In this document: positions 33,401 through 44,832 of the stretch, one piece after another
How positions within the stretch are numbered: the stretch's first letter is position 1
How the letters are laid out: each line of letters starts with the position of its first letter
DNA from: Rhexocercosporidium sp. MPI-PUGE-AT-0058
Lineage: Eukaryota; Ascomycota; Leotiomycetes; Helotiales
Assembly: GCA_020746875.1 (NCBI GenBank)
Contig: JAGTJL010000014.1
Coordinates: 124,001 to 188,000, forward strand
Length of the DNA stretch: 64,000 bases
Reading direction: 5' to 3'
Position numbers and translations under genes: made by a program
Notes under the pieces: generated by a model
What the model saw: only the letters and a program-made list of their open reading frames with translations
What the model was told of the DNA's origin: nothing
The model's database searches: none

Positions 33401-33477
33401 AATCACAGCTGATTGGCTGACGAGAATCTCCCAGCTGGCTTATTGGCTTAGCAATCGCCGGCTTATTGGGCCCTCTG
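30468..33477. mobile_element. hAT-family DNA transposon, 3010 bp
   Basis: The ends are 18-bp inverted repeats: left CAGAGGGTCCAGTAAGCC (30468) and right CAGAGGGCCCAATAAGCC read inward from 33477, two mismatches. Both ends are flanked by the 8-bp direct repeat CCCTCAGC (30460-30467 and 33478-33485), the duplication length typical of hAT elements. Inside both ends, AGCTGA-type motifs recur in both directions and may be transposase binding sites. One transposase gene on the minus strand fills the interior. The perfect target duplication suggests a fairly recent insertion. Confidence 0.93.
30618..33121 (-). pseudogene. hAT transposase, one in-frame stop
   Basis: Exons 33121-32698, 32644-32084 and 32032-30618 would encode 799 residues with a single TAG at 31890-31892, in a context that fits a former CAG. 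The N-terminal part has a BED-type zinc finger (YWACKLCHHDTRFSKHKQH) built across intron 1. The middle has VTFDGWGSKREKISVVAVVL and LGWFVLDNATNND, typical of the hAT catalytic core with its first acidic residues. The C-terminus has the hAT dimerisation region (FDFLAVPAMSSECERVFSS). Everything except the one codon seems intact, so the copy is freshly disabled. Confidence 0.9.
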
Positions 33478-33581
33478 CCCTCAGCCACCTTCTAGCTCGG
33501 GCTGCCGAGTAAAGCAAGCGAACTTAGACAAAACAATGTGAAAGTGCAAGTATGTACAGTACTAAAGTACCATTCTCGAGT

Positions 33582-34769
33582 CTATCTAGAGTCCGCATCT
33601 TTTTCCTTCAGCTTTCCTCTGATGGATTTGAATTGGGACTCATCTCGCCCGGATTTGACAGCGGGGTGTGACTCTGTCTTCAATATCTCCATAAGCAATT
33701 TATACGCGCCTTTCTCTATGGCATAATGCATCTTCTGCTACTCGTCGTATCCCTCAGTAAGCCAAGTATCTAGTTGGACAATCTGTCCCAGTACTTTGCC
33801 GCGAAAGCTGCCATCTTACTTTGAGCCGTTCTGTCGATCTGCGGTGACTCATTTTCCCCCGCTTCCCGATAGGTCTATGACGGAGTGTTTGTACGCAGCT
33901 TTACGCTCTTCCACTATCTAGTACGGGACAACTTAATTAGAAGAAATTCAGGCGGGGAGGGGTACAAGAAACCAGCTTTCGAAAGTACTTGGGGTTCAGC
34001 TGTGGTGGGAATGCTAGTCTTTCGATTTCGCTTTCGCGAACATTTTCTTGCCCAACATCCCACGCCTTATACATAGCAGCTAGATAACGTACATCATCAT
34101 CTATAACTACTATCTCAGCGGAAGGAAGGAGTTTTGAAGGTTTGGGGACCTCCTGTCCTGCCCTGAGATCAGGGGTGCGGAGGCGACGGGGACGGATTGG
34201 AAGGAGCTAATTCGGTGCTAGACTCTCTAGAGTTGCTCATCTATTCCATGAATTTGACATACCATGAAATTCGTCTAAGTCATCCGGCTGTGCAGTATTT
34301 TACTCGAGGTCAGTACCAACTTTCTTTGTTGGGTATCATCCATGGCTTCAGTCAGGTCAATAGACCCTCCGCCTGCTTGTCGTCCCGGCGCAAAGTCCGC
34401 AGGATTGGACGTAGGATAGCTCGATACCAAGCGGGTACTCCCCCATCCCCGATCTTTGAATAGCAATGATCTTTTGCAAGTTGTGGCCAGGTGATGGAAC
34501 TCATGCAAAGCGACCCATTAGGAATGTCTACCATGTCGTATGCATATTTGCCACCAAGGCTTCCCTACCCCAGCTCCAGCCAGCAGTATTCGAGGTCGCT
34601 TGAGAGTCTCTAGATCTCTTACATTCCAGCTAAGCATATCTAATCCACAATCAAGACAGAATGCGCTCGTAACAAGGTAGACACCACAACTGTATGCGTC
34701 CCATTGTCTAGTGGCGTTCGGGCTACTGGCCAAGGTGTCTTCGCGTTTCTGCGGCCATTGAGTGTACAT
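33582..34769 (-). pseudogene. decayed gene with a Ulp1-like (C48) segment
   Basis: Fragments lie in order on the minus strand but in different frames. At 34769-34518 RQWDAYSCGVYLVTSAFCLD resembles the Gln and catalytic Cys region of Ulp1-type SUMO proteases. At about 34070-33930 comes ENVRESEIERLAFPPQ and PKYFRKLV. At about 33810-33582 come GQIVQLDTWLTEGYDE, a TAG, then QKMHYAIEKGAYKLLMEILK and further basic sequence to a final stop. The pieces look like one gene ruined by stops and shifts next to the hAT insertion. Linking all of them to one gene is inference. Confidence 0.45.
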
Positions 34770-35097
34770 AGGCCAAGTCTCAGTCTTATCAACTTACGAG
34801 AAGAGAATCCTCATCAATATTTCTCGTAGAATATTATCTAAGAGCATCGGATTTCTACGCTGTCAATGACGAAGACGAATTTTCTGACATGGTGCGATCC
34901 TTGGATGAGCTTACTCTGACATCACAATTAGCGAGCCGGCCCAAAGTTCCAAAGAAACCGCTTTCGATTTGCAGCATCGGAATTTGATTGTGTGTGCGAG
35001 TAGTGAGTGGTATCTATAAATATGAACCGACAAATAGAGACCAAGGTTCCCAGCTCACGAATCCTTCTGCTGCATCCGCTCCTTGTGTAATTAATAT
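34770..35097. other. region with a possible orphan exon
   Basis: A plus-strand frame with no start codon, about 34772-34987, reads as plausible protein (SSIFLVEYYLRASDFYAVND) and ends in TGA. No gene could be built around it. Confidence 0.3.
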
Positions 35098-35943
35098 TCA
35101 CCAGGGCCTCTTCTCTTCTTTTCCGCGATGCTTATGCAACCTTTCAGCTTTCCGAGAGTCCAAAAAGTCTCTCAGTATCTCAGTCATGCCAAGGTCATGA
35201 CTTGGCTTTGAAGGACCCTTCTCGGATGTGAAAAGTCGTAGTCGATGCTTGATTTGGGTGCTGCTCAAGTTTCCAATCCTAATACCTCCATTCGCCTCTA
35301 TTCGCTGGATTCGTTTTCTTGCTACCCTTCTCTGGTATGGGGTTTCTATGAATATCATGGCATCGTGACAGGCAGTGTATCTACGCCCAAAGCCTCTTTT
35401 GGAATCATCAGCAATATCAGCTGAAGTAGGACTTAGGGAACTTCTATAAAGAGACGCATCGTACGGCGCTGCAGGGGCATTCTTGGTGGTAGCATCGGTT
35501 CCTGTCATATGCATCGCCGCCGTATTGGCGCCTTCTTTTATAAGCGCTTCCAGAGGCGGATTTCTCAAGCAGTCGTGCTTCTTCTCACTGGCAAAGCGAA
35601 CATCCGCTAGAGACTGGGATTTGTCAGACCAGCTGGTAACAGACGTTAATATCCCGAGGTTTCTCTTATCGTCGCCGTATTTGTTACTGCCCCTGGGCCT
35701 GCTGCTACCGCTAGTATTGGAAGCGTGCTGTCCATGGGTCGATGGCATCTGAGGCATCATCTTCGGTCCACCGTTCTCCTTCAGAGGTAATCGAGCAGTA
35801 TAGCCATTCTGTGCATGTCTATGTGGCGAATCATAAGGTGAACTCGTTCTCCAGGACGAATTATACATATGTATTTGTTTTGTAGTCACAGCGTGCGTAT
35901 AGAGGGGACGCTTTGCCGCCCTGCCTTTCGTCTTGTGAACCAT
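35098..35943 (-). CDS. hypothetical basic protein, 281 residues
   Basis: A single open frame from ATG 35943 to 35098 with no family resemblance. The N-terminus is basic (MVHKTKGRAAKRP), like a nuclear signal. The middle is Ser/Pro/Asn-rich and probably disordered. The C-terminal ~90 residues contain a more ordered basic piece (QRRVARKRIQRIEANGG, then IKHRLRLFTSEKG and MTEILRDFLDSRKAERL). It is flanked by decayed sequence, so it may be an orphan gene, a relic or a chance ORF. Its length without interruption favours a real gene. Confidence 0.5.
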   Translation of the reverse strand: MVHKTKGRAAKRPLYTHAVTTKQIHMYNSSWRTSSPYDSPHRHAQNGYTARLPLKENGGPKMMPQMPSTHGQHASNTSGSSRPRGSNKYGDDKRNLGILTSVTSWSDKSQSLADVRFASEKKHDCLRNPPLEALIKEGANTAAMHMTGTDATTKNAPAAPYDASLYRSSLSPTSADIADDSKRGFGRRYTACHDAMIFIETPYQRRVARKRIQRIEANGGIRIGNLSSTQIKHRLRLFTSEKGPSKPSHDLGMTEILRDFLDSRKAERLHKHRGKEEKRPW

Positions 35944-36416
35944 GCTAGAGGATTAAAGTGAAGGGTGTATATCCGGAGGAAAAAATAATTTACGAATGTT
36001 TCAAGATCTTCAAATAATTTCTGTATTTATACTTAGTTCTGCGGATTAACAGAGTCTGAACCGTGGTAGGCCAAATTGCAATCGGAGATACCTCTGGTTT
36101 TAAGCGACAGCTAAACGACCCCGACGCCAGACCAGGAGATAGCCATCGAAGCACTTCTGATTACGTCCAGAATAATACGATCATTTCACCCGTGACGAGA
36201 AATAAACGTATAGACCATGACATCAGGGGATATAAATATTGGGGAATCATTGGTTCGCAGGAAAAAGCGTGCGGTGGTATGGTGCGAGAGGAGCATCAGT
36301 GAATTCAAGTGTCTAAAGAAGTCGTCGCAGCCTCTGGGGTAGACAACGGTTTTCTTCCCCACACGATGTGTCTTTTGATATTAGCAGTCATCTTTGGTCG
36401 CTCAATCAAGTCAAAC
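35944..36416. other. intergenic region
   Basis: No gene or repeat is recognised. Confidence 0.4.
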
Positions 36417-37891
36417 TCACATTGGCATATATCCATGCACACCCTTATTCTTGATGTCTTTCCTTACCTGTACCAGTTGCAATTCTACCTCCTCAGGAGT
36501 CCATCCCATAGCTCTCGTCAAAATGGCCATACTAGCTCCTAGTGCGTCCATCAGATCCGCTTGCCACCACAGACCTAGCTCCTTTTGTTTTCGTCCTTTT
36601 GGCCAAGTATTGATGGGTACTTCAAAGATCTTCTCCTTGACATCCTCAAATCCAAGTTCGATCATCCAGTCTCGATAGTTTGGTGTGTTTGTCCATGGCC
36701 TTCCAATCTTTGCGGCTCCCTCCACGCATGCTTTACCCCAGATGTCGAGTGCCGTACCCTCGAGAGTGTCGTCGTGACAATGCATCGGAAAAACAGAATC
36801 TTGCATCTCAAGATATCCTCCTGGTGCGGTGGCTTCGTAGGCTTTGGCGAGAATTGCACGTGGGTCGGAGAAGCAAGTCATCATGCCACGCATGTGGATA
36901 AAATCGAATTTGCTTGAAAATTCCCAATCATCTTCTGCATCGTCGACTTCAAACTGGCAATTTGCAGGGACACTACGTCGTTAGCTTGAGAAGATATCGT
37001 GGACTTTGAGACGTACAATTCGGGCTGGATTGGGCTCAGGTCTGTGCCGATGACTTTGGCGGATGGATACTTGATTGCTGGAAGAACTGTTGTTAGTATA
37101 CCAATGACACGGTGCTCAAGCAGATTCGTGCTCACCAAAATCGATTGCCCATATTCCAGTTCCGGTACCAACATCGAGGACATTCTGAGGGTTTGCGCCG
37201 ATCGGAGCTAAATGCAGTCTGCCTTCGAGAAGGATAAGGACCATCTGATGTTGAAGATCTAATAAACGTCAGCTAGACAAAGACTAAATTCCGTCGTAGG
37301 AAGATGTGTCTTACCCAACCTGTCTTGCTCAATCTAACATTGTGATTAGTAGCCTGCGCTTCGACGTATGGTAGACACTTACTGCATCATTCGGCAGGAC
37401 GTACTCTGAACAGAAGCAACGGATCAGCATAAAGAATGCTCACGTTATTTTGGAGAAATTATTCATACTTCCTTCCTTGTACCTATGAAAAGTCCGACCA
37501 TTTTCTTCAACATAATCATACACACTGGCCCGCAATGAAGTAGTGCTGCAGATTGGAGGATAAGTGACACGATATTGATTGGTTGTGTGATGTTGCTCAC
37601 GAATCTCTTATACTACTAAATGTAGAATCCAAATCACTGTAGCCATCATTCTAAGCTCAAAGGTCAGAAGACGTTTGGTGAGAGAAGGGATCTTACCTGG
37701 CTGTCAACTTCGAGCGTTGCGTTGCTGATGCTGGATGCTGCGATACTCGAAGAAGCGACGCTTCCTGGATACGAACCAGTTCCGTGCAAAGCTGCAGTCT
37801 CCTGCGCGTTCGCTGCTGCATCTACAGAAGATGTATGGTTCTGTGAAGCTTCGGTGGACGGTGGGTAAACTTTATCTCCTTGAGAGGCCAT
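36417..37891 (-). CDS. LaeA-like SAM-dependent methyltransferase, 8 exons
   Basis: Exons 37891-37697, 37650-37601, 37545-37469, 37405-37383 (23 bases), 37333-37315 (19 bases), 37258-37136, 37077-37017 and 36972-36417 join to 367 residues. Order and phase are forced by the family pattern: a Ser/Ala-rich leader, SLRASVYDYVEENGRTFHRY, KYVLPNDA, EQDRLDLQHQM, then motif I (VLDVGTGTGIWAIDF), motif II (KVIGTDLSPIQPEFVP), FDFIHMRGMM and GGYLEMQD. This is the fungal group that includes LaeA, the nuclear regulator of secondary metabolism; many paralogues have unknown substrates. Two micro-exons are notable. Confidence 0.88.
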
Positions 37892-38694
37892 TTTACTGAT
37901 GGGTAAATGTGCAAAAAGCAAGGCATTCGCGACGGGAATCGAGAAGGCTGATCGATATCCTCCAGGTCTTCGTGGTCGCCGATCAGCCTAGGATGAAAAA
38001 TGTGGGGGGTTGCACGAATGTAGGTATCTGCCCGCTACAAGGTGCCACTTTTTACTAGGGGAGGATGCAGACTCAGAAAACATGGTTGGACAAACGAGTG
38101 ACCCCGACGGCTGTTGTGATAGCGCCATGTACTGCCACCGGATGAAATGCAACAGCCAGACTAGGTTGCCTCGGTGACAGAAGTTCTCTCCACGCCGAAA
38201 GTAACCTCGCCTCACCGATGGGTTGTGGATCATGGCATGCCATTTCCAAAAAAAATTCTACAGATGCAAGGCAATTTTAGGATTTGGTAGTGAATGTGAT
38301 TTGGCATTGAGTTTTGCACCGTTGTGGAAGGATTTCAGCTTTCGGTAGTTCGCAGGGCTTGAATATACTTACGTTTTCAAATAACACGAATCCATCACGG
38401 ATCACCGCCCTTGATAGTCGAACTATGAGGCTATTAAATGATCTTCGTGCCAAAAATAGCTATCTGTGCCTATTTCCCAAAGCCACTGTTTTTTATGCAA
38501 CCGATTTCACTTGTACATTAAGTGTACGCTGTCCGTAAGAGGAAGCACTTATTAAATGATGAAGAAGAAGTTGACCATCAAGTGGAACTGATTCAGATCG
38601 AGGTTTTCCTTGATTGCGTTTGGGGTGACCATTTGATAGGCATGTCCTTGCTGTCTCACCGTATTTTGATATTTCGTACTGGCCTTATCCCAGC
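37892..38694. other. intergenic region
   Basis: About 800 bases between the methyltransferase start and the 3' end of the CorA-like gene. Small plus-strand ORFs at 38314-38806 look random. Confidence 0.4.
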
Positions 38695-40402
38695 TCATCG
38701 ACTGTTGCCTTTCGAATCAACGGAGTCGGGTATCGCTGTCATCTTGTCCCATATTTTCCAACATAGTAAAACGAGAAATGTCAGCGGTACCGTGACTGCC
38801 CAATAATATTGGAATCGAGGATTGATAACACGGCCGGTATCACGAGCCGAAAGTCCCGCCGACCAGTTGAACAATGGCATGGCGAAAAAGGCCTTGTAGA
38901 TCAGCTTCTGGATCAAAACACAGTTCAGAATCAGAAAACAGCGGGCAACTCACTGCTACGAACGTTCCCGGAAGAAAGAGCATTGTCACAATAGCGATAG
39001 CTTTCATAGCCGAACTATCCCTCTTAGCTGCAGCAGAGATCTTTCGCGAGTCTGCCGCAATGTCGACGTTGATTTGATTTTGTCTTTGAGCGATGATGTT
39101 GTAGATCTGTCGCCTGTTAGTCGAATCTTTCCTTTGGCATAGATATTGAGGAAAAGGGTCTCACAGCGCCCATCAGCATATTGCAGTTCTGTGCAATTTG
39201 GTCGCATGTCATATCCAAATCCTCGAAAATACTAATGATCTCCTCCAGCTGCTCTGCAACACGAGAACTGCAACGGGACTCCGTGTTTATGGGACAGCAA
39301 AGGTTCTTGTCTGCCACAATTGCAAGCAGCTTCTGAGCTTGTTTTCGAGCCTGATTCACTGCTATTTTGTATTCCCCAATCTCTTGATGCAATTGGAGCA
39401 CTTCCTTTGTTGTCTGATTGTAGTTGCCAATCTCGTTTAAAGCTTCTCTATCTTCGTCTTTGAGGGATTCGAATTGGTCCGTTGTGCCAGATAAATCTCC
39501 AAGCTCCATTGCTTTTTCCTCGATTAGTCTCGAATACTTGGTGCGGATCAAGTCCAAAGTCAACGCTGGCAACAAAAGAGGATGGAAAATATCCGCCTTC
39601 ACAATTCCGAGCCATTCGGTCATAGTTTTGATGTCATCGTCTGTGCAGCCGTGAATTATACCTGTCACGACTTTGGTTTTGTTGTCAATGGTGGTGCAGA
39701 GAATCACATCCTCCCCCGCAATTGCGTTACTTCTCAGCAGATAACCTACAGTATCGATCAACATATACTCAAACCAGACCCGTGTCATAAAGTTCAAGCA
39801 TGGCATCGTTACCGGTAGACTGGTTCTGGGTTTTGCTATGTATGAGTGCCATGCTGCAGAATTCTGGTTTGCCTCTTAAGATGGCCCGTACAAGGGAGTG
39901 ATGAAGTCCGAATTCGCCGTATACTGCAAGCAAAGTTTCCTTCGAGAACGGAAAGCGGTGTAGCACACGATTTTTGTCTTCGTGGCGAGGGGACAAGCTG
40001 TTCGATGTCAGTGTCGCCGCCCAACCATTGCGTTCGTTGGCTGTGGCCATAAAACATACATGAGCCGGAACCCAGCAATCACACTTTCGGATCCGCCGCC
40101 TGATGAACCCTGGGGATATTAGCACAATTCTCTATTGAATCATCGAGTCTCGTACATTGTTGAGCCATTTGTTCAGCTCTGTCTCGTCTAGGAATTTCCA
40201 ATTTAATACATGATTCTCGTCAGGCTAGGTCAGCGTTGGTTAGTAAATGTGCTGTGCATGCAAATTCGACGACGTTAATTGTATGTCTACTTACCCGGAG
40301 ACAATAGCTCTCACATACTGTCACTGGCCTTTGCAATTGAGCCCTCTTGATATGGTCAAGGTCTTCCAAAAAATGAGCAATGTTTCTGCCGTGCCAATCC
40401 AT
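38695..40402 (-). CDS. CorA-like membrane protein, 7 exons
   Basis: Exons 40402-40295, 40224-40156, 40109-40060, 39997-39813, 39745-39165, 39106-38954 and 38892-38695 join to 447 residues without a stop. The N-terminal half (SESVIAGFRLI, then NRVLHRFPFSKETLLAVYG and VVTGIIHGCTDDDI) and the long helical middle fit the fungal CorA-like family. The C-terminus has the two membrane helices: MKAIAIVTMLFLPGTFVAAF, then FFAMPLFNW, then YYWAVTVPLTFLVLLCWKIW. The GMN motif of true CorA Mg2+ channels is absent, as usual in this family, so ion transport is unproven. It is divergent from the small gene at 40738. Confidence 0.85.
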
Positions 40403-40737
40403 CTTGTGGCTACAGAACGAAAGCGTGGATAGCGAGCTATGGAGCAGCAGATATGAAGGGTTAAAGGGCTGCGTTGCCCGGCTGGGGTGACGAACTAGCG
40501 TCAATAGTGTGGCTCTTCCATACAGCCAGCCGCGAATCAGCTGCGCAATACACAGTACAGATCTAGAGGGGGTGCATAAGATTGGTAGCACGAGCGCCCC
40601 AGGCAACACCTAGTCATGCAGTAAATCAATAAGAGACTTGGGGATAGCCTGGTGGTTTAGTCCTTCACTTCTCTTGCCAACGTTCGTTTTCTTGGATCTT
40701 CAAACTCTGCTTCTTAATACTGGAACATGCCACGCCA
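40403..40737. other. divergent intergenic region
   Basis: 335 bases separate the start codons of the CorA-like gene and the small gene, so they probably share a promoter region. No specific motif was recognised. Confidence 0.45.
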
Positions 40738-41343
40738 ATGGCAAGCTCACAAAATGCCCAGCTCGGGCTTGAAAGCGGTGGCGGCTCCAGCCTCGTTCGC
40801 CAGACCCTGCAAACCAAATACATCGAACATCATCGACTCAAAGCATATCTCGACCAGATACACGGCAAGGATAACTACAAGCTGAGTGTATATCTCACGG
40901 GTTCTTAACGTCTGCTTTATCTCATCGCTTGAACTAACCGACAATAGACTCGCTTGGGAACATTTCGAATCTACGCCCCATCCCGTCTGACACCGGTACT
41001 TATTTGGGGATTCCGTCATTTCTCACGAACTCACTTTTGTTAGGAACAGGAAAGAATACTTCGAGAGGCGAGTGGGCGGGATAGCGATCTTAGTCTTCCT
41101 GCAAATATCTCTCGACAATCAAGCATAAAGGACAAGCAGGAGGTTGCCGCGGAAGTGGCAGATGACCTAGAGCGAGGCACCTATGAGGCCAGAGAGAAGT
41201 CTATCCGCGGACATGTGAGGCAGCGCAGGTATGTTATCAATACAGCGACGTCCGTAGCTAGCTGACCCAGCGAGCGGAAGACGTATCATGATGAACCTGG
41301 GAGAGCGCGTGTGGCAACGTTTTCGAGTTTCGAGCAGTTCTAG
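40738..41343 (+). CDS. small protein of 151 residues, 4 exons, paralogue of the protein at 25629
   Basis: Exons 40738-40887, 40948-40995, 41044-41228 and 41271-41343 join in frame. No single ORF shows this gene; it emerges only from splicing. The middle (YIEHHRLKAYLDQIHG, then RLGTFRIYAPSRLTPEQERI) aligns with the small protein at 25629-26011. The C-terminal part is charged and helical (QEVAAEVADDLERGTYEARE). An alternative acceptor at 41275 would change only the last residues; the chosen one gives an ending (VATFSSFEQF) that looks more natural. No membrane helix or signal peptide is seen. Function is unknown. It lies between a CorA-like gene and a kinase gene. Confidence 0.65.
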
Positions 41344-42126
41344 GGAAGATGCTGGTACATCTTGACGTGGAGAGTCTCGGGAGGATGGGCGGTTTTATAA
41401 GGTTATACAGCAGCAATGGGAATGCCAGAGGAGTCAAACGGGAAATAGTGGAGAGAAAGGAGAGATGGTCCGGCCCGAGGGATAGTGGCGGCTACAACCT
41501 TATCTTGGCTTGGTCTCTGAGATTGCGTGTATCTCTTGTAAATCTACTTTTAGCCATGATGAAGCCTTGCAGGTATATTATACATGTTAGGAGAGCATTC
41601 GAAGTCGCGTTTCGAAGAAAGGCAAGGCACTCCGTCAGGCTCGGATGATAGTATGAAGATCACCCTATTGATTCAGTTCTCGCAGAATTAGCCTCGATGC
41701 TTGAGAGATATGTCAGCTGAAAGTGGGTGCAGCGTGACACATCGGCGGCGCACCTGAGGAGGGGAAAATAATCCTCTGGGCGGCTAGGGGGGGCAAAGGC
41801 TGGGCTTGGGTCACGTGAGCAGGGATGCCCTGTGTTCCAAATTGCCACTAAACCCAACTCGCGCACCGAGTTGCCCAGCCTCGATTAGTGTCCCGTACAC
41901 TTCCATCATGAGGGTTCAACCCCGGCTTCATCCCTTCGACATGGTCGCCGTCCTGGTCTGATACTCGTCAGTCCATCTTCATGCTTCACGCTTCATCGCA
42001 CACGTAAACGCCTCTGACAAGTCGTTCCTCTGCACTGCCAGTCTTGGCTACGAAGGCTTGGTTTCTACATAATGTCCTGCTGGCCGCACTGCCAGCCCTG
42101 TTGCACAGCTCAGTCTGCCAGCTCAG
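41344..42126. other. intergenic region
   Basis: The upstream region of the kinase gene; ORFs at 41349-41866 show no family resemblance. Confidence 0.4.
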
Positions 42127-44419
42127 ATGCCGTCCCTTTGGGCCCAGCTTTTCTGCAACAAAATCCTCCGGTCAAAGCACAAACGTCGGCAGGTTGAGCG
42201 CAGAACTGAGTTGGGGTCGAGGGGTCTCGATGCTGCAGAAAGCAAGTACATGAAGGAAAGTTATTCTGCCTGTGCGATCCGGGATAGAATTGCTCTGACT
42301 GGTAACGCAGGATGGAGAAGATGGCCTCAAAACACCTGAGCGAATCGAAGAACAAAGTGTGTCTGAAATCAAAGTCTTGAAAGTTGGGGCTTACCAGGCA
42401 CATCTCGACGTCGCTGCTACGCAATCACCTTCTCTGCATTCGTCTTTGGCAACTATCGAACTTCCAGCGAGAAGCTTCTCTGCATCTCAACGAAGCCACC
42501 TGGACAGTGAGGCGTCGTCTTCGGCGTCCTACTTGCTAAAGGACCAACTCTACAACGCCCGGATCGAAGCTCATAATCGCGCGCATTCCTTCTTTGTACC
42601 GAGACCTGTGCTGGAAGAACTCATATCTGTCCCAGCAGTTACCGACGCCATAGTTTCGCGGGTTATTGACTTTGATGTCTCGGAGGCTACCCTATTGGCG
42701 GAAGAAGTTTGCAAATGCGGCCGTCGACTATTCGCAACGCTGGTGGCCATAAATAAGGTGGCCGACATTGACTTGTTGTTGAAGGAGGGAATTACGGATG
42801 AAGACCTGCCCTTCGTGCGGAAGCCCGATTCGCGCCGGAGATTCGCTTTGTATCGAAAAGGCGGGCAGGTAATCAAGACCTTCGAAAGCTGGAGAGACCA
42901 AGACCTGGAACAATTTGATCGATCACAGTGGTGGATGATGGCGCCGATTTTCCGTCTCAATGAAGGTCTTCAAATTCTTGATGACAACATAATATTGCCG
43001 TTTGTGCCGTTGGGGTCGCTTGGGGAGAAGCTGGAGCATAAGCAAGGTGGGTACAGCGAAGTGTATCCAGTGCGTGTGCATCCCGCTCATCATACGTTCT
43101 GGGCAGTGAATGGTAGACCTGTAAGTCTCCGTCATCCATGACTGGAATGAGGTCTAATTTATCAGGAGGACGAGCCGCTTGTGGCTGTTAAGCGACTATT
43201 CAGTTCTGACCAAATGGAGTTCTTGAAGGAGGCAGCGATATTGACTAGCCTTAGTTCGAACCATCACCCTCACTTGATTAAGCTTCTGGCAACATATAAA
43301 CATGAGGGCAGATACCACTTCATGTTTCCTTACGCCAATGCAAATCTGAGGACATACTGGGACGACCGCCCGTCGCCTACATTCGACAGAGATACTGTGC
43401 TGTGGTCTCTCAGACAAATGACCGGTATTGCCAATGGCTTACTACGAATTCATTCATTCTCGGATGCTGTTCCACTGCAGGCGGACTCGGAAACAGATAT
43501 GACTCGGGGCCCCAGAGGCACTGAGCTGATAGCTCGCCACGGTGAAGCGATGTTTGGACGTCACGGAGATCTCAAGCCTGAAAATTTATTGTGGTTCAGG
43601 CAGGATCATGAGAGCCAAGATCCTAAAGGCATCCTGCAGATTGCCGATTTTGGACTTGGACGTTTTCATCGTCGAGACTCACGGTCAGGAATAAATCCTG
43701 AGACTGTTCAATCATCCCCAACGTACGAGCCGCCTGAATGCAAACTTCGACAGCCAGTCTCGAGAGCGTATGATATCTGGAGTCTTGGTTGTGTTTTCCT
43801 TGAATTCATGACGTGGCTTTTAGAGGGCACGGAACAGATCGAGGGATTCTCTGAGTTTCGTGGCCGTGTAGAAACCAACACTGGCATTGATGACGACAAT
43901 TTCTTCACCATTGTCAAAGGTGCCGATGGCGCCCATGCCGTCCTTCGTGAGGGGGTTATCACATGGAAGGATCGCCTCCATACGAACGAGAACTGCTCTC
44001 AGCTCATCCATGATCTTCTGGACTTGACTATGAGCCAACTCCTCGTCATAGATGCCAGGAAGCGCTGTACTTCAGCATGGCTACTTCAGCAGCTCCGGAT
44101 GTATCTTCAGAGAGCAGAGCATGATGAAGAATACATGCTAAGACCAGCTCCTCATGCCCCTTTTCTAAGAGGGGATGATTTGGCACCTCTATCAACAAAT
44201 GTCTCCACTCCTAGGCTACGGTCAACCAACAACACGACTAACTCGAATTCATCCAATGGATGGACTGGTCTTTCAAGCAGAACTGTCACTAACCACAATC
44301 TACCCAAAGACCTTGTGCTGCGAATCTCTGGTACTCCTGGCCTACACCCGCGACTAAATCGCCAACCAACTTGGCCAACCTATTCTGACAGAACCCTAGC
44401 CGTTCGGAAAGTTAGATGA
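42127..44419 (+). CDS. serine/threonine protein kinase, 3 exons
   Basis: Exons 42127-42192, 42311-43120 and 43166-44419 give 709 residues; the first exon has a weak donor and is less sure. After ~230 residues of unique helical N-terminus comes a kinase domain: GGYSEVYPV loop, the ATP lysine in LVAVKRLF, alpha-C Glu in EFLKEAAIL, catalytic loop HGDLKPENLLW (HGD in place of HRD), ADFGLGRF, and the YEPPE segment. The C-terminal ~80 residues are Ser/Thr/Asn-rich. The domain seems complete, so the kinase is probably active. It stands between a small gene and a CorA-like gene, an arrangement partly repeated at 25.6-28.2 kb. Confidence 0.85.
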
Positions 44420-44832
44420 CATTGCAAGCGCACTGAAGACTACTTATATAATTATGATCTCAGCAAGTGAGTTTTAACGGCTGAGAAGTCACAACAATAC
44501 AACGGTATCTATGAAGCGGGTAGAAACTACATGAAAGCAGCATCGACTGCCGTGGCCCAAGGAGGAAGTCGCAGACAATGCTTGGCCTCACATCTAGATA
44601 ATACATAATAAAGTGGTGTCGAATGGCTTTCCTAAGTTCCCTCGAAAACTTGCCTCGCGGTGCACAAATCCATATTTTGTAAAATTACAATGATTCCATA
44701 CACTATCTGACTATTCAGTCCCATAAAGCCACGATCGCACACTCGTACCCGAAGTGTTTTAGTGCGATATCTCTTCTAGATACGGCATTCGTTACTCGTG
44801 CCGGTTAGTAATCTGCTAGTCTCGCTATGTAA
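44420..44832. other. convergent intergenic region
   Basis: The 3' ends of the kinase and the second CorA-like gene face each other here. No feature is seen. Confidence 0.45.

Noticed and set aside
38695..40402. First impression that this CorA-like gene is frameshifted twice
   Set aside because: Introns 39998-40059 and 39746-39812 with proper GT-AG ends restore the frame and the family pattern.
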